From positions 1 to 25,568 of the IMG/VR virus record IMGVR_UViG_3300042341_000476: a stretch of 25,568 nucleotides of DNA. One strand, 5' to 3'. Positions within the stretch are counted from its first letter, which is position 1. Each line of letters opens with the position of its first letter. The DNA is from a virus. The position numbers and the translations under genes are program-made. The notes beneath the pieces were generated by a model. That model saw only the letters and a program-made list of their open reading frames with translations. It did not search any database and was not told the origin of the DNA. Shown here one piece after another: positions 11,454-19,084 of this stretch.

Positions 11454-12259
11454 GCGAACACTATTACACATTAGACGGCAAAGCCTGCCACACGCAGGCC
11501 ACAAAGAAGGGGGCCAAGAACCCCACGAGACCCACCAACTTAAAGGATGCACGGGAGCAGAAGCTCCTGCCCTCAGTGACAGCCTACACGAAGATGTTGG
11601 CAAGCCCCGGCCTAGAACGCTGGAAGATGAGCAAAGTGGCCGAAACTTGCTTCCAGATGCCTCCACACCCCGGTGAGGAGATGGGGGACTACGTTAGGAA
11701 TATGCTGGAGAAGTCCAAGCAGGATGGCATGGGCGCAGCCGACCTTGGCACCACCATTCACGCGGCCATTGAGGGCAAGCTGAAGGGACAAGAATACTTC
11801 GACCACGAGGTAGCTCTGAACGAGGAGCGTAGCTGTATGCTATCTGAGCTAGTGGAACCAGCCTTCTCTAAGCTGGAAAGCCTGAGCATTAAGGTAGTCA
11901 AGGCTGAGACGGTGCTGGTAAATGCTACGCAAGGCTACGCGGGGACCACCGACGTAGTGTTTGAATCGCCCTACGGCAAAGGCATCTTGGACTGGAAGAG
12001 CAAGCGGACGAAGCCGGAAGAACCCATCTTCCCCGGCGAAACTCACCCCATGCAACTTGCGGCCTATTACATTGCCCACTACCAAGACTTGTTCTTCACC
12101 GATGCCCTCTGCATGAACATCTACATCTCCACCACTGAGCCGGGACGCATTGACGTAGTGAAGTATGACGGGGCGCAACTCATGGAGTCCTACAAAGACT
12201 TCCTCTGTCTCACACGTTTATGGAGACGCCAGAACAATTACGACCCGCGAGTAGCGTAA
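11450..12259 (+). CDS. Cas4/RecB-like PD-(D/E)XK exonuclease
   Basis: This 269-residue protein has the ordered motifs of phage RecB/Cas4-like nucleases: LGTTIHAAIEG (99-109, His104), GYAGTTDVVFE (162-172, Asp168), GILDWKSK (178-185, Asp181 and Lys183) and the QLAAYYIAH helix (202-210). These proteins resect DNA ends for recombination or degrade host DNA. No Fe-S cysteine cluster is evident, unlike classical Cas4. Next to the SSB-like gene it probably forms a replication-recombination module; no annealing protein is recognisable nearby. It overlaps the HNH gene downstream by 40 bases. Confidence 0.85.
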   Translation: MSEHYYTLDGKACHTQATKKGAKNPTRPTNLKDAREQKLLPSVTAYTKMLASPGLERWKMSKVAETCFQMPPHPGEEMGDYVRNMLEKSKQDGMGAADLGTTIHAAIEGKLKGQEYFDHEVALNEERSCMLSELVEPAFSKLESLSIKVVKAETVLVNATQGYAGTTDVVFESPYGKGILDWKSKRTKPEEPIFPGETHPMQLAAYYIAHYQDLFFTDALCMNIYISTTEPGRIDVVKYDGAQLMESYKDFLCLTRLWRRQNNYDPRVA

Positions 12260-12537
12260 ACTACTTCTTGCCGAAGAAGAAGAAGAGCTTGGGGCTTAAA
12301 CGAGTAAGCTCCAAGCAATCGGCAAGGAACAAGGAATACACCAAACTGAGGCGCATATTTCTGAAGGATTCGCCCTTCTGCGCCATATGCAACCAACCAG
12401 CCACGGACATCCACCACAAGGAGGGCCGGGGCTCTAAGACTAACGAAACAACGACATGGCTGCAAACCTGTCGTTCCTGCCACACTAACATTCACTACCA
12501 CCCTAGCTGGGCTAGGGAACAAGGCTACCTACTATGA
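12220..12537 (+). CDS. HNH endonuclease
   Basis: This 105-residue protein has a basic N-terminal tail (PKKKKSLGLKRVSSKQSARN), then the HNH core: C54-x2-C57 (FCAICNQP), DIHH (63-66), and C84-x2-C87-H88 (CRSCHTNIH). The four cysteines bind structural zinc and the histidines form the ββα-metal catalytic site. The ATG at 12220 lies within the exonuclease gene; an in-frame TTG at 12268 would avoid most of the overlap. The role may be Holliday-junction or branch processing (NinG-like), or nicking in packaging. The family does not decide which. Confidence 0.82.
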   Translation: METPEQLRPASSVNYFLPKKKKSLGLKRVSSKQSARNKEYTKLRRIFLKDSPFCAICNQPATDIHHKEGRGSKTNETTTWLQTCRSCHTNIHYHPSWAREQGYLL

Positions 12538-12713
12538 AACCAAAAATTGACCAACTAATCAACCACATGCTCGGGGACTGCATCCATTCGGATAACCCCA
12601 CCGATCTTTACAACGCCCTTGTAAGGCTGGAGAAGGGCTCTATCGCTCTCCTCAACATTGCCCGCATTCACGAGCTGGAACACTACATTCCAGACACCGG
12701 CCATGAAGTGTGA
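12534..12713 (+). CDS. Small helical hypothetical protein
   Basis: An ATG at 12534 opens 59 codons, helical throughout (KIDQLINHMLGDCIHSDNPT, DLYNALVRLEKGSIALLNIA). The start overlaps the HNH stop by 4 bases and its end overlaps the SWIM-finger gene by 11. Context suggests a nucleic-acid metabolism accessory protein. No family recognised. Confidence 0.6.
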   Translation: MKPKIDQLINHMLGDCIHSDNPTDLYNALVRLEKGSIALLNIARIHELEHYIPDTGHEV

Positions 12714-12960
12714 ACTGATTGGACGCTCGCAGATAGAATGCGAATCCGCCGACCGGGACGTAAAATACACCATTGAGCTAGACGAGAATTGTCCCAACGG
12801 AGCTTGTAATTGCGCCGACTTCATGACTAGATGCCAGAAGGAATGGGACCGGACAAAGAAAGTAGTGGAATACGGCAACCCTCAACGAACCAGATGCAAA
12901 CACATAAACGCAGCAGTAATGTTCTTAGGTAACACAGTGATAGCTAGTTTTAACAAATAA
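12703..12960 (+). CDS. SWIM-type zinc-finger protein
   Basis: This 85-residue protein starts at ATG 12703; a longer frame from 12658 would run through the upstream gene. It contains C35-x-C37 (GACNCADF) and C65-x-H67 (TRCKHINAAV), the C-x-C-x(n)-C-x-H zinc ligand set of SWIM fingers. Two further cysteines (C30, C44) lie between or near these. SWIM domains bind nucleic acid or partner proteins, for example with Rad51-type recombination complexes and SWI2/SNF2 ATPases. A free-standing phage version within a recombination gene cluster is unusual. The role is inferred from the finger only. Confidence 0.75.
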   Translation: MKCELIGRSQIECESADRDVKYTIELDENCPNGACNCADFMTRCQKEWDRTKKVVEYGNPQRTRCKHINAAVMFLGNTVIASFNK

Positions 12961-12964
12961 AAAC

Positions 12965-13591
12965 ATGAACCCACCCGACCAACCCACCCTCGCGCCGACG
13001 CCGCGCACGGATGCTGAGCAATGGGAAACCGTTGACGAGGTCCGCTGTTTTGCCCGCACTCTCGAACGCGAACTCACCGAAACCGAACGCCTGAGATTTG
13101 GTGCAGATGCGGACCGCCGCCGCCTCCGCGCCCAGCTTGCGGCCATCGAAGAGGATGGGACTGAAGAGCATAATGCTGCCGTGGGTCTTCGGCAAAAATT
13201 GGTTGCTGTATTAGACCGCGCCGAGAAAGCCGAGGCCGACAACGCCTATTGGCAAAAGCTACTCCTCATGTCCCGCGACGACCGCGAGATTGACTTGATT
13301 AGCGAAATTGAGGAGCAAGCCCGTCTGCTTGGTATGTCAGGGGAACGAGAAGCCGACCTATCGGGAAAACTTGGACGCCTTGAAAGCGAACTCGCGGCCA
13401 TTAAAAATGGGCATGGAGAGCTTGGGAAATATGAACAGCTCAGGCTAAAGAACGCGGAGCTTCAGAGGGATAAAGCGCGGCTGGATTGGTTGGCCGTTTC
13501 CGACACATGGTTTGATTATCCGGCCACCGAATCATTCAACCCGGAAACATTCCGTGACGCCATCGACGCGGCCATGAAAGGCACGCCATGA
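12965..13591 (+). CDS. Coiled-coil phage protein (PRTDA type)
   Basis: This 208-residue protein starts with a Pro-rich segment and PRTDAEQWETVDEVRCFART, followed by a long Arg/Glu/Ala-rich coiled coil (about 35-165: LERELTETERLRFGADADRR). It ends with a conserved-looking tail (KARLDWLAVSDTWFDYP, FRDAIDAAMKG). The N-terminal pattern and the DWL...RDAIDAA tail recur in phage accessory proteins of unknown function. Its base composition is slightly more G+C-rich than its neighbours, which could reflect separate acquisition. It overlaps the next gene by 4 bases. Confidence 0.7.
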   Translation: MNPPDQPTLAPTPRTDAEQWETVDEVRCFARTLERELTETERLRFGADADRRRLRAQLAAIEEDGTEEHNAAVGLRQKLVAVLDRAEKAEADNAYWQKLLLMSRDDREIDLISEIEEQARLLGMSGEREADLSGKLGRLESELAAIKNGHGELGKYEQLRLKNAELQRDKARLDWLAVSDTWFDYPATESFNPETFRDAIDAAMKGTP

Positions 13592-13773
13592 ACCAACCCC
13601 GCACCTACGCCATCCTTCAAGCTAAAGCCTCCCTGCTCTCCGGCATGGGGTTTAGACTAAAGCTGTGGCAAGATGGCGAACTCTGGAGATGGCAATGGAA
13701 CAACGGGCTGGCTGGATTTACTGACGCTCAGAGCAAAGAGATTGCCCTAATTTTCGCCTTAGAAAGCGTATGA
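13588..13773 (+). CDS. Small Trp-rich hypothetical protein
   Basis: This 61-residue protein has a Trp-rich centre (RLKLWQDGELWRWQWNNGLA) and a C-terminal helix (AQSKEIALIFALESV). No family recognised. It is coupled at both ends by ATGA overlaps. Confidence 0.58.
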   Translation: MNQPRTYAILQAKASLLSGMGFRLKLWQDGELWRWQWNNGLAGFTDAQSKEIALIFALESV

Positions 13774-13913
13774 TTTTCCCCGTGCTATTGCAAGCCGAGT
13801 CTCAGGAGTATAGCTTCCCAATGGGTTGCGAAAGCCTGAACACAGCGCATGGACGCTTAGGGTGCTGGAAATTTCCGGCCCTTCCATGCGGCGTGGTCTG
13901 TTTTAACCTATGA
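13770..13913 (+). CDS. Very small hypothetical protein (47 residues)
   Basis: ATG 13770 opens 47 codons: MIFPVLLQAESQEYSFPMGC and then a Cys-containing segment. No family can be named. It overlaps its upstream and downstream neighbours by exactly 4 bases (ATGA), which is good evidence for translation, as otherwise this would be a gap of about 140 bp in a gapless gene chain. The four cysteines might bind a metal, but spacing is irregular. Confidence 0.55.
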   Translation: MIFPVLLQAESQEYSFPMGCESLNTAHGRLGCWKFPALPCGVVCFNL

Positions 13914-14398
13914 AAACACAAGATCGAGATTACTTCAAAGAAGAATGCAAACGCTTACAAGCTGAGCTTCGTTATCGGTGGCAAACCGACCACCCGCTCG
14001 CGCTCGCAGCTCGCAGAGAAAACCAGAAACTCTACCGTAAAGACGGGAAGCGTTTTGTCAGAGTTAACGACCCCTATGCCCTTGATGGGCTTGGAGAGGG
14101 GTTTTGGCTCATTAAAATAGAGGATGGATGCACATCTATTCGTCAGGAAATAGTGCCGGATAAGGTGGCTATCCACGCCGCCGCAATCTCAATGGAGGAT
14201 GATCTTATTACCATCATTGCAGAAGCTTGTGAGGCTAAGCCTGTAAAACTTGTTTTGTCAGACGAGGAGAAGAAGGATTGGGAGTGGTTCATCGCTAAAC
14301 ACGGTAAGAGTTTTAGCGTTTTGAATTACCCCTCGTTTCAGAAAACAGCGGAAGAAATCATTAAAGTCTTAACAGGCAAAGCAACTGATAAACAATGA
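13910..14398 (+). CDS. Hypothetical protein, 162 residues
   Basis: A basic helical start (DRDYFKEECKRLQAELRYRW) precedes a beta-rich centre (KRFVRVNDPYALDGLGEGFW) and a helical C-terminus (EKKDWEWFIAKHGKSFSVLN). I do not recognise the family and see no catalytic motif. It overlaps the HNH gene by ATGA. Confidence 0.62.
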   Translation: MKTQDRDYFKEECKRLQAELRYRWQTDHPLALAARRENQKLYRKDGKRFVRVNDPYALDGLGEGFWLIKIEDGCTSIRQEIVPDKVAIHAAAISMEDDLITIIAEACEAKPVKLVLSDEEKKDWEWFIAKHGKSFSVLNYPSFQKTAEEIIKVLTGKATDKQ

Positions 14399-14754
14399 AT
14401 GACAAGCCCTACTGCAATGGACAATGGACTGCGGCTCGCAAGAAGAGCTTCATCACCTCTGCGTTGCGTAGGGCTTCGTCTCGTTGGGCTCCGAAGTTCA
14501 CATCAAAAAAAAACGCTAGGACTGCTAGAAACACCTACACCTGTTCCCTGTGCTCAAAAAGCGTAGGGAATAAGGACATAAAGATAGATCACATCCACCC
14601 TGTAGTTGACCCGCTTAAAGGCTGGGTTAGCTGGGATAGCTTCATTGAACGCTTGTTTGTGGAGAAGGACGGCTACCAAGCCCTTTGTGTAGCCTGTCAC
14701 CAGATTAAGACATCAGAGGAAAGACTTGTCCGTAAAGCTGCTAAACTCAAATAA
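14395..14754 (+). CDS. HNH endonuclease, second type
   Basis: In this 119-residue protein a basic N-terminus (ARKKSFITSALRRASSRWAP) precedes C50-x2-C53 (YTCSLC), IDHIHPVVDP with D65-H66, and C98-x2-C101-H102 (CVACHQIKTS). The long insert between the motifs (GWVSWDSFIERLFVEKDGYQ) matches a common phage HNH subtype. It is not a recent copy of the 12220 nuclease: the core spacing and flanks differ. Free-standing HNH proteins may be packaging-linked nickases, homing nucleases or recombination enzymes. This one lies close to the metallophosphoesterase gene (one intervening base). Confidence 0.84.
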   Translation: MNDKPYCNGQWTAARKKSFITSALRRASSRWAPKFTSKKNARTARNTYTCSLCSKSVGNKDIKIDHIHPVVDPLKGWVSWDSFIERLFVEKDGYQALCVACHQIKTSEERLVRKAAKLK

Positions 14755-14755
14755 C

Positions 14756-15487
14756 ATGAAGAAATTTGTCATAGTCGCAGACATTCACGGCAACCATGCA
14801 GACCCTCAAGCCACCGCCGCCGCCCTAGCCTTCACCAAAGACTTCAACCCTGAGATAAGGATTATAGCTGGCGACCTATGGGACTTCTCAGCCATCCGTC
14901 AGGGAGCCTCAGAGGAAGACCGGTCTGTAAGCATGAGGGACGACTTTGACGTAGGGGCAAAATTTGCCGACTCTTTCTTCAAGGGAGGAAAGGACAACAC
15001 CCTAATGCTGGGCAACCATGACGTGAGAGCATGGGACTTGGCTGAGTCCACAGATGCCGTTAAAGCCGATTTGGGGCAAAGAATGGTTAAGGACATACAA
15101 ATGGTGGCAAAGAGGAACAAAGCCTCTCTAATCCCCTACGATAGCCGCCTAGGGGTTGTTTCTATTGGCCATTTGAACGTGGTTCATGGCTTCCACACGG
15201 GAATGTCAGCTTGCGCCTCCCACTCCCGCATCTACGGCAACGTAGTTTTCGGCCACTGCCACAGCATAGAGTCCTATCAAACCCCCGGTTTAAAGCCCCA
15301 AGAAGCCCGCTGCATAGGCTGTCTGTGCGACCTCAACCCCGGCTACGCCAACAGGAAGACAGGCAAACTCCGTTGGAGTCACGGCTGGGTCTATGGCTGG
15401 GTAGAAGACGACGGAAGCTATTCCATCTTTCAAGTGCGCGGCATCAATGGCAAATTTCGCGCTCCCACAAACATAAAAACCTACTAA
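14756..15487 (+). CDS. Calcineurin-like metallophosphoesterase
   Basis: This 243-residue protein has the full two-metal phosphoesterase signature: D9-x-H11 (VADIHGNH), GDLWD (39-43), GNHD (86-89), H144 (VVHGF) and GHCH (166-169). The start at 14756 gives the canonical short leader strand before D9; a longer frame would run into the HNH gene. It could hydrolyse nucleic acid ends (Mre11/SbcD-like) or nucleotides, and the nuclease company favours nucleic acid. Substrate choice cannot be read from sequence. The C-terminal part has several cysteines (CIGCLCDL) of unknown use. Confidence 0.88.
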   Translation: MKKFVIVADIHGNHADPQATAAALAFTKDFNPEIRIIAGDLWDFSAIRQGASEEDRSVSMRDDFDVGAKFADSFFKGGKDNTLMLGNHDVRAWDLAESTDAVKADLGQRMVKDIQMVAKRNKASLIPYDSRLGVVSIGHLNVVHGFHTGMSACASHSRIYGNVVFGHCHSIESYQTPGLKPQEARCIGCLCDLNPGYANRKTGKLRWSHGWVYGWVEDDGSYSIFQVRGINGKFRAPTNIKTY

Positions 15488-15720
15488 TGAAAACCAACCC
15501 TTGGACTGAGATGGACAAACTAATGGCGGAGGACACTGTATCCCGTAAGGACGGGTGGTGGTCCATGCAAGATTTCATGGACAACTACAAATGCCCTAGA
15601 ACCACAGCCCGCTCACGAATTGAGTCTTGGCTTGCCCTAGGTGCTCTTGAGAAGAGAGCAGGAGTGTTGATGGACGGAAAACGCGGCTCTTACTATCGTT
15701 ACGCCAAAAAACCTTTGTAA
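15487..15720 (+). CDS. Winged-helix-like DNA-binding protein
   Basis: This 77-residue protein, after WTEMDKLMAED, has WWSMQDFMDNYKCPRTTARS (about 25-44), RIESWLALGALEKRAGV and GKRGSYYRYAK. These read as helix-turn-helix plus wing, as in small phage regulators. The start shares one base with the phosphoesterase stop (TAATG). As the last gene before the structured leader at 15714, and near the meeting point of convergent transcription, it may control late gene expression; this is inference. Confidence 0.68.
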   Translation: MKTNPWTEMDKLMAEDTVSRKDGWWSMQDFMDNYKCPRTTARSRIESWLALGALEKRAGVLMDGKRGSYYRYAKKPL

Positions 15721-15879
15721 TGGTGTTAAAGAATAACATTTCAGGGCTACCCACCTGACGAGGTGGGGGCAATCCTGAGGATGGGAGTTTGAGCCTCCCT
15801 TACAATATCCTGTCTGCACTGAATATCGGGTTCATCCGTGAAAGCCGAAAGGCTTCTAGGTGCAGATGGGAACTATTTT
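15714..15879 (+). ncRNA. Structured, tRNA-like RNA leader upstream of the last rightward gene
   Basis: Outer pairing is TTGTAA (15715-15720) with TTACAA (15800-15805). Within it lie TGTTA-AAGAA-TAACA (15724-15738), either TCAGG/CCTGA or the stronger CCCACCT-GACG-AGGTGGG (15750-15767), ATCCT-G-AGGAT (15772-15782) and GGGAG-TTTGAGC-CTCCC (15783-15799). The last is a 5-bp stem with a 7-nt loop like a tRNA T-arm. A second domain closes with CTGCAC (15814-15819) and GTGCAG (15860-15865), enclosing TGAA-7-TTCA and a GNRA hairpin AAGCC-GAAA-GGCTT (15842-15855). The anticodon arm is not canonical and there is no CCA, so this is not an ordinary tRNA. It may be a regulatory leader for the 15880 gene. 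Confidence 0.5.
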
Positions 15880-16119
15880 ATGAACAACCTGTCCCCCAAC
15901 GACCCGCTCTATTGGTTTAAGAACCTACCTAAAGAGGTAAGCGTCTTAGTTCAATTGGAGGACGATAGGCTTTTAGAGCTACCCAAACACTACAAGTTCA
16001 GGATGATGGGGGTGAACGAAGAAATGATTGCCCATTGTGAAGTGGTGGGAGGAGCCAATTGCGGCCTCCGCTTCTACCTGAGCGGGAATGGGATTAACGC
16101 GATGGAGCCTGCTGATTAG
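15880..16119 (+). CDS. Hypothetical protein, last gene of the rightward unit
   Basis: ATG 15880 gives 79 residues (MNNLSPNDPLYWFKNLPKEV, EVVGGANCGLRFYLSGNGIN). A GTG at 15838 would add 14 residues but lies at the GNRA hairpin of the structured leader, so I prefer the ATG. The family is unknown; the protein looks like a small mixed alpha/beta fold. Its 3' end overlaps the end of the leftward 16094-19081 gene by 26 bases, so transcripts from the two units converge here without an obvious terminator between them. Confidence 0.6.
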   Translation: MNNLSPNDPLYWFKNLPKEVSVLVQLEDDRLLELPKHYKFRMMGVNEEMIAHCEVVGGANCGLRFYLSGNGINAMEPAD

Positions 16120-19081
16120 CTTTTTCTTGTGCCTGTTTAACTCGGGCCTGCTCTTGCATAAGCCTGCTGTCATTCACAAGAATGATGGCCTGTTGAGATG
16201 GGAGCATAGCTACACTGTCCGAGAAAGCACGGGTGAGCCCCAGAATTGGGTCAGCAAAATCGGGCCTCGTAACCACCATAGCAAGGGAACGATAGGCTCC
16301 ATTACCTGCATAAGTAGCAAGGTTTCTAAGGAAGCCAGCTTGTCGGCCTTCAAATCTCGGGAAGGTTCCCTTTGCATTTTGAAGACCAGCCACCATGCCG
16401 TAAAAATTACCTAGGTTTGTAGCGTAATTGGTTCCCTGTTTCATCATCAAAGCGTCGTCTAAGGATGAAATGCCTTTGAGCATAACATCAAAACGCTTTG
16501 AGTATTCGTCTCCCATAATTTTCTTAACCTTAGCGTAATCTGCACTTTCCAGATATTGCCTGACGGCTTTTACGTCAACTTGTGTAGAGGAACCAGCATA
16601 CTTCGCAGGGACAAGAAAATCCCTCAACTGATTCGCAATCATGTTCTCGCTAACAATTAGCGCAGCATCAGGATTGTTCTTCCTCAAATGAGCCATCCAT
16701 GCCGTAGCCGCAGGGGTTTCAGATTCCAAAATAAAATTGGTGATTGTTTGAGTTGTTTTAGAAGGGTCTCTAGTAAGACTAAAATTGCCCTTCCCGCTGA
16801 AGATGGAGTATTCCGGATTGTCTGAAACAGATTTAAACACTGCTTTTTGTGCGTCGTTGTCCATCCCGGCTTTCTTAGCAAAAGCCCTAGCTTCAGCCAA
16901 AGCAACATTAGCCGCGCCTAGTCGTCCCGATTCACGATTGATTGTCGCTTCCTTAACCTTGTTGCTAAAAGCACTTTCTGCCAGAAACCTTCGGATTTGA
17001 CTATCTTTAGTGTTCACCCCTAAAGCCTCTTTACCACCAATGAGCACCGATTGAAACCGTGGGTCATCCAAAGCAAGGGCAATGTCGTCAGGACGCAATT
17101 CTCCCGGCTTAAATGATTTAACTGCTCTCGACCAAGCTCTAACCGCTTGTTCATCACCAAAGCCCAAACTCGCAACATCAAAGTATTGCTTCATGTCCTT
17201 GTATTGAGACATCTCGGAAACATCTTCCGCCACTCCGCTCCAGTTGACTCTGCCCGCACTCGTGTTTTTCTTAAGCAATTGAGTTTTAATAGCCTTAACA
17301 ACAGGGGTTAAAGCAACAGTCCTTACGTTCGGGTCTAGTTTACTAACCGCATTTACGAATGAAACATATTGAGCAATGTCGTCGGCTTTTCCGGCAATTA
17401 AATTGGTCGCCAAACTGCCAATAGCATCATCTGTAATCGTTCCCTTCAAAAGTGAGTTGCCCAACTTTGAATTGAGGATTTCAGACGTTTCCCGGTAGTA
17501 TTGCTTGAAGGCATTGTATTGCTTAATTAGAGACTTACCATTAGGCAGTTTTTCAATTTGCCTAGATACTGAATCGCTTGCAGCCCCATACACTTTAGCT
17601 GCCATTGCCTCGGCCTTGTTGTATTGGACCTTTTCACCCAAACTCAACAAATCGCTACTAATGTCGTTCCTAAGCTCTCGGAACTCATCCATGCTTAACA
17701 TGGCTGGAGTTGGCGCAGCCTTTGGAACATTACCAAAGCGGTCTATGGCTATGAGGCTTTCAGGCTGTTCCGGCTTTCGTCTGTTTAAGTATCTGGAAAC
17801 GGTAGCCATGATGCTCTTACCGGCATCCGTGTCTAAATCATCGCCCAAAGAAGCCTCAACCGACTTTCTGATTGATTCCCCGTTAATGAAACTCCCCTGC
17901 TTGTTTATATCCCTAGTCATTAGGGATGCCGTTTGTTTCCTCAAGGCAATCGTGTTTTCTAACTGCTCTGAAACCTCTTTTGCGTATTGAGTTGAGCTAG
18001 CACCAATAGTGGAGTCAAAAGCCATCAAATCAGTCAACGCACTTGCTTTAGCGGAGACAGCATTGAATTGGCTAACCAAGAGTTCATCAGTTGCTTTCTC
18101 CAAGAACTCAGGGGAAAGTGTTTCCTGAGCTTGTGCCAGTTTTGCGTTAGCATCGTCCAATGCCGCTTGAGCAGAAGTGAAGCGTTTGTATGCCTCATCA
18201 TACTTGGGCACAACATCTTGAAATTGCTTTGCCAGAGCCTCATTGGTTGAAAGCTCAGGATTGGTGGCCAACTGTCTCTTAACAAACTCCGATGTGTCAA
18301 AAACCATACCCGCTCTTTGAGCGGCCACTGATGGACTGGTAATTGCAATAGCCGCCTCCAAGTCTCCCAATTTATCAGGGAGTAAAGCTCCCAAAGGTGG
18401 GTTTTTAATTCCAATAGACTCTAGGAGTCCTCTGGTAGCCCTAGCGTCTTCAAGATTGTCCGCAATGTTACCAGTGCTTCCCGAAAGAAAACCTAATCCA
18501 GTGCCAAAAAGAACAGGTAGTTTTAATCGTTCAAACATCTCCTTTGGCCCCATTGGCTCACCGGTATTTATCAAACTTCTTGCCTGTTCAGCACCACCAA
18601 ATACCGCCGCCGTAGCACCACCGGTTTTTAATGCACCCATAAAAGCTCGGCCTAGAAAAGACGTTTGCTTGCCCAATCCCAACTGTGGAAGAAGATTGCT
18701 CGCGCTAGCAAAAGCAGCCTCACCCGCCGCTTCCCTATCGGTGGTTGAAAGACCCTCTATCTTTCTAGCCAACAGTTCACTTGGAGCTGCAATGGTTGAA
18801 GGCGCAGCCACCCGTCCCCTAGAAATAAAACTAGCAATAATTGGAGGAGCATTTCTTACGGTTGCAGCCAACATTTCTCGCCCAGTTGGAGCTGCCGCCG
18901 ACATCAATTGCCCCTCATCAAACGAGGGGTTCGCCATATCTCTTTCCAAAAAGGAACCAATGCGTTCCGTAAACGTAGTTGGAGCAGCCTTTACGGGCGC
19001 AACTGGAGCCGTTGCAGCTGCGTCGAATTGGTCAAAGGGATTAGCCTGTTCATCAAACTGGTCAAAAGGGTTTTTAGCCAT
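16094..19081 (-). CDS. Large internal virion / DNA-ejection-type protein
   Basis: In this 995-residue protein the N-terminus has a tandem NPFDQFD motif (residues 4-10 and 14-20, period 10), a hallmark I associate with large internal virion proteins of podovirus-like phages. Next come hydrophobic, Gly/Ala-rich helices (about 150-205: AFMGALKTGGATAAVFGGAE) and long helical/coiled-coil regions. Such proteins are carried in the head and ejected to help form the channel for DNA entry. I saw no lysozyme or polymerase motif in it. It is the last gene of the leftward late unit and overlaps the 16119 gene tail to tail. A weak AGGAAA site precedes the ATG. Confidence 0.72.
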   Translation of the reverse strand: MAKNPFDQFDEQANPFDQFDAAATAPVAPVKAAPTTFTERIGSFLERDMANPSFDEGQLMSAAAPTGREMLAATVRNAPPIIASFISRGRVAAPSTIAAPSELLARKIEGLSTTDREAAGEAAFASASNLLPQLGLGKQTSFLGRAFMGALKTGGATAAVFGGAEQARSLINTGEPMGPKEMFERLKLPVLFGTGLGFLSGSTGNIADNLEDARATRGLLESIGIKNPPLGALLPDKLGDLEAAIAITSPSVAAQRAGMVFDTSEFVKRQLATNPELSTNEALAKQFQDVVPKYDEAYKRFTSAQAALDDANAKLAQAQETLSPEFLEKATDELLVSQFNAVSAKASALTDLMAFDSTIGASSTQYAKEVSEQLENTIALRKQTASLMTRDINKQGSFINGESIRKSVEASLGDDLDTDAGKSIMATVSRYLNRRKPEQPESLIAIDRFGNVPKAAPTPAMLSMDEFRELRNDISSDLLSLGEKVQYNKAEAMAAKVYGAASDSVSRQIEKLPNGKSLIKQYNAFKQYYRETSEILNSKLGNSLLKGTITDDAIGSLATNLIAGKADDIAQYVSFVNAVSKLDPNVRTVALTPVVKAIKTQLLKKNTSAGRVNWSGVAEDVSEMSQYKDMKQYFDVASLGFGDEQAVRAWSRAVKSFKPGELRPDDIALALDDPRFQSVLIGGKEALGVNTKDSQIRRFLAESAFSNKVKEATINRESGRLGAANVALAEARAFAKKAGMDNDAQKAVFKSVSDNPEYSIFSGKGNFSLTRDPSKTTQTITNFILESETPAATAWMAHLRKNNPDAALIVSENMIANQLRDFLVPAKYAGSSTQVDVKAVRQYLESADYAKVKKIMGDEYSKRFDVMLKGISSLDDALMMKQGTNYATNLGNFYGMVAGLQNAKGTFPRFEGRQAGFLRNLATYAGNGAYRSLAMVVTRPDFADPILGLTRAFSDSVAMLPSQQAIILVNDSRLMQEQARVKQAQEKANQQAPSR

Positions 19082-19084
19082 TTT

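Noticed and set aside
15714-15805. A true tRNA gene
   Set aside because: Acceptor- and T-arm-like stems are present, but the central arm has an 8-nt loop without a proper anticodon context, a more stable alternative hairpin competes, the D-loop lacks GG and no CCA follows.
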